The position numbers were made by a program, and so were the translations under genes. From an uncultured Dokdonella sp. (GTDB lineage: Bacteria; Pseudomonadota; Gammaproteobacteria; Xanthomonadales; Rhodanobacteraceae), in contig CAKSZY010000038.1 in assembly GCA_934526015.1 (NCBI GenBank), forward strand, positions 1 to 16,104: a stretch of DNA of 16,104 nucleotides, in the 5' to 3' direction. Each line of letters starts with the position of its first letter. Within the stretch, counting starts at the first letter, position 1. Under the pieces are notes generated by a model. It worked only from the letters and a program-made list of their open reading frames with translations. It made no database searches and was not told the origin of the DNA. Of the stretch, positions 16,029-16,104 are shown piece after piece.

Positions 16029-16104
16029 ATGGCAAAGGGTAAGTTCGAGCGCACCAAGCCGCACGTGAACGTGGGCACGATCGGTCATGTGGACCACGGC
16101 AAGA
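16029..16104 (+). CDS. tuf: Elongation factor Tu, 5' end only
   Basis: Delivers aminoacyl-tRNA to the ribosome as a GTP complex. Only 25 codons are in the window, ending at the edge within the G1 loop: the product starts MAKGKFERTKPHVNVGTIG and continues HVDHGK, which is the EF-Tu N-terminus. It is cut by the window end and not by mutation. Position after tRNA-Thr marks it as the tufB-type copy of the tRNA-tuf operon; whether a second tuf exists elsewhere cannot be seen. Confidence 0.96.
   Translation, partial: MAKGKFERTKPHVNVGTIGHVDHGK

Overview
The window is a GC-rich chromosomal segment from a gammaproteobacterium, most likely of the Xanthomonadales (Lysobacterales) type. The basis is the gene order hemA / TPR lipoprotein / lolB / ispE / tRNA-Gln / prs / rplY / pth / ychF / tRNA-Tyr-Gly-Thr / tuf, which matches the order I recall from Pseudomonas and xanthomonads. 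Further support comes from a PilR-type regulator with close family similarity and from GC-rich palindromic intergenic repeats of the kind common in Xanthomonadales. The genus cannot be fixed from the sequence alone. There are no transposase, phage, toxin or CRISPR genes; almost every protein belongs to a well-known family.

Layout. Positions 1-679 hold no gene, only dispersed repeats: two 172-bp copies of a hairpin element joined by a region with a perfect 28-bp palindrome, then smaller inverted repeats. prfA (680-1762, minus) follows. A divergent two-gene operon (1892-4701, plus) encodes two secreted M16 peptidase subunits, the first with an intact zinc site and the second without it. From the stop codon of the second gene runs a 285-bp element (4701-4985) that can fold almost completely into a cloverleaf or three-way junction. 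A PilR-like sigma-54 response regulator (5061-6494, minus) and hemA (6785-8068, minus) come next. hemA and prfA are usually neighbours in gammaproteobacteria; here about 5 kb separates them, although they keep the same orientation.

From 8242 onward everything is on the plus strand. An LbcA-like TPR lipoprotein, lolB and ispE overlap end to start and look translationally coupled. Then come tRNA-Gln(UUG), prs, rplY (long CTC-type bL25), pth and ychF: outer-membrane assembly, isoprenoid and PRPP synthesis, and translation functions. A consensus-like promoter with a GC-rich discriminator (15260-15288) starts a tRNA-tuf operon. It holds a broken tRNA-Tyr copy, an intact tRNA-Tyr(GUA), tRNA-Gly(UCC), tRNA-Thr(GGU) and the first 25 codons of tuf.

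No new protein system is visible. The parts that ordinary annotation would miss are structural: the 285-bp cloverleaf element, the degenerate tandem duplication of the tRNA-Tyr unit with a conserved GNRA-loop hairpin, the row of three hairpins between prs and rplY, and the duplicated repeat beside prfA.
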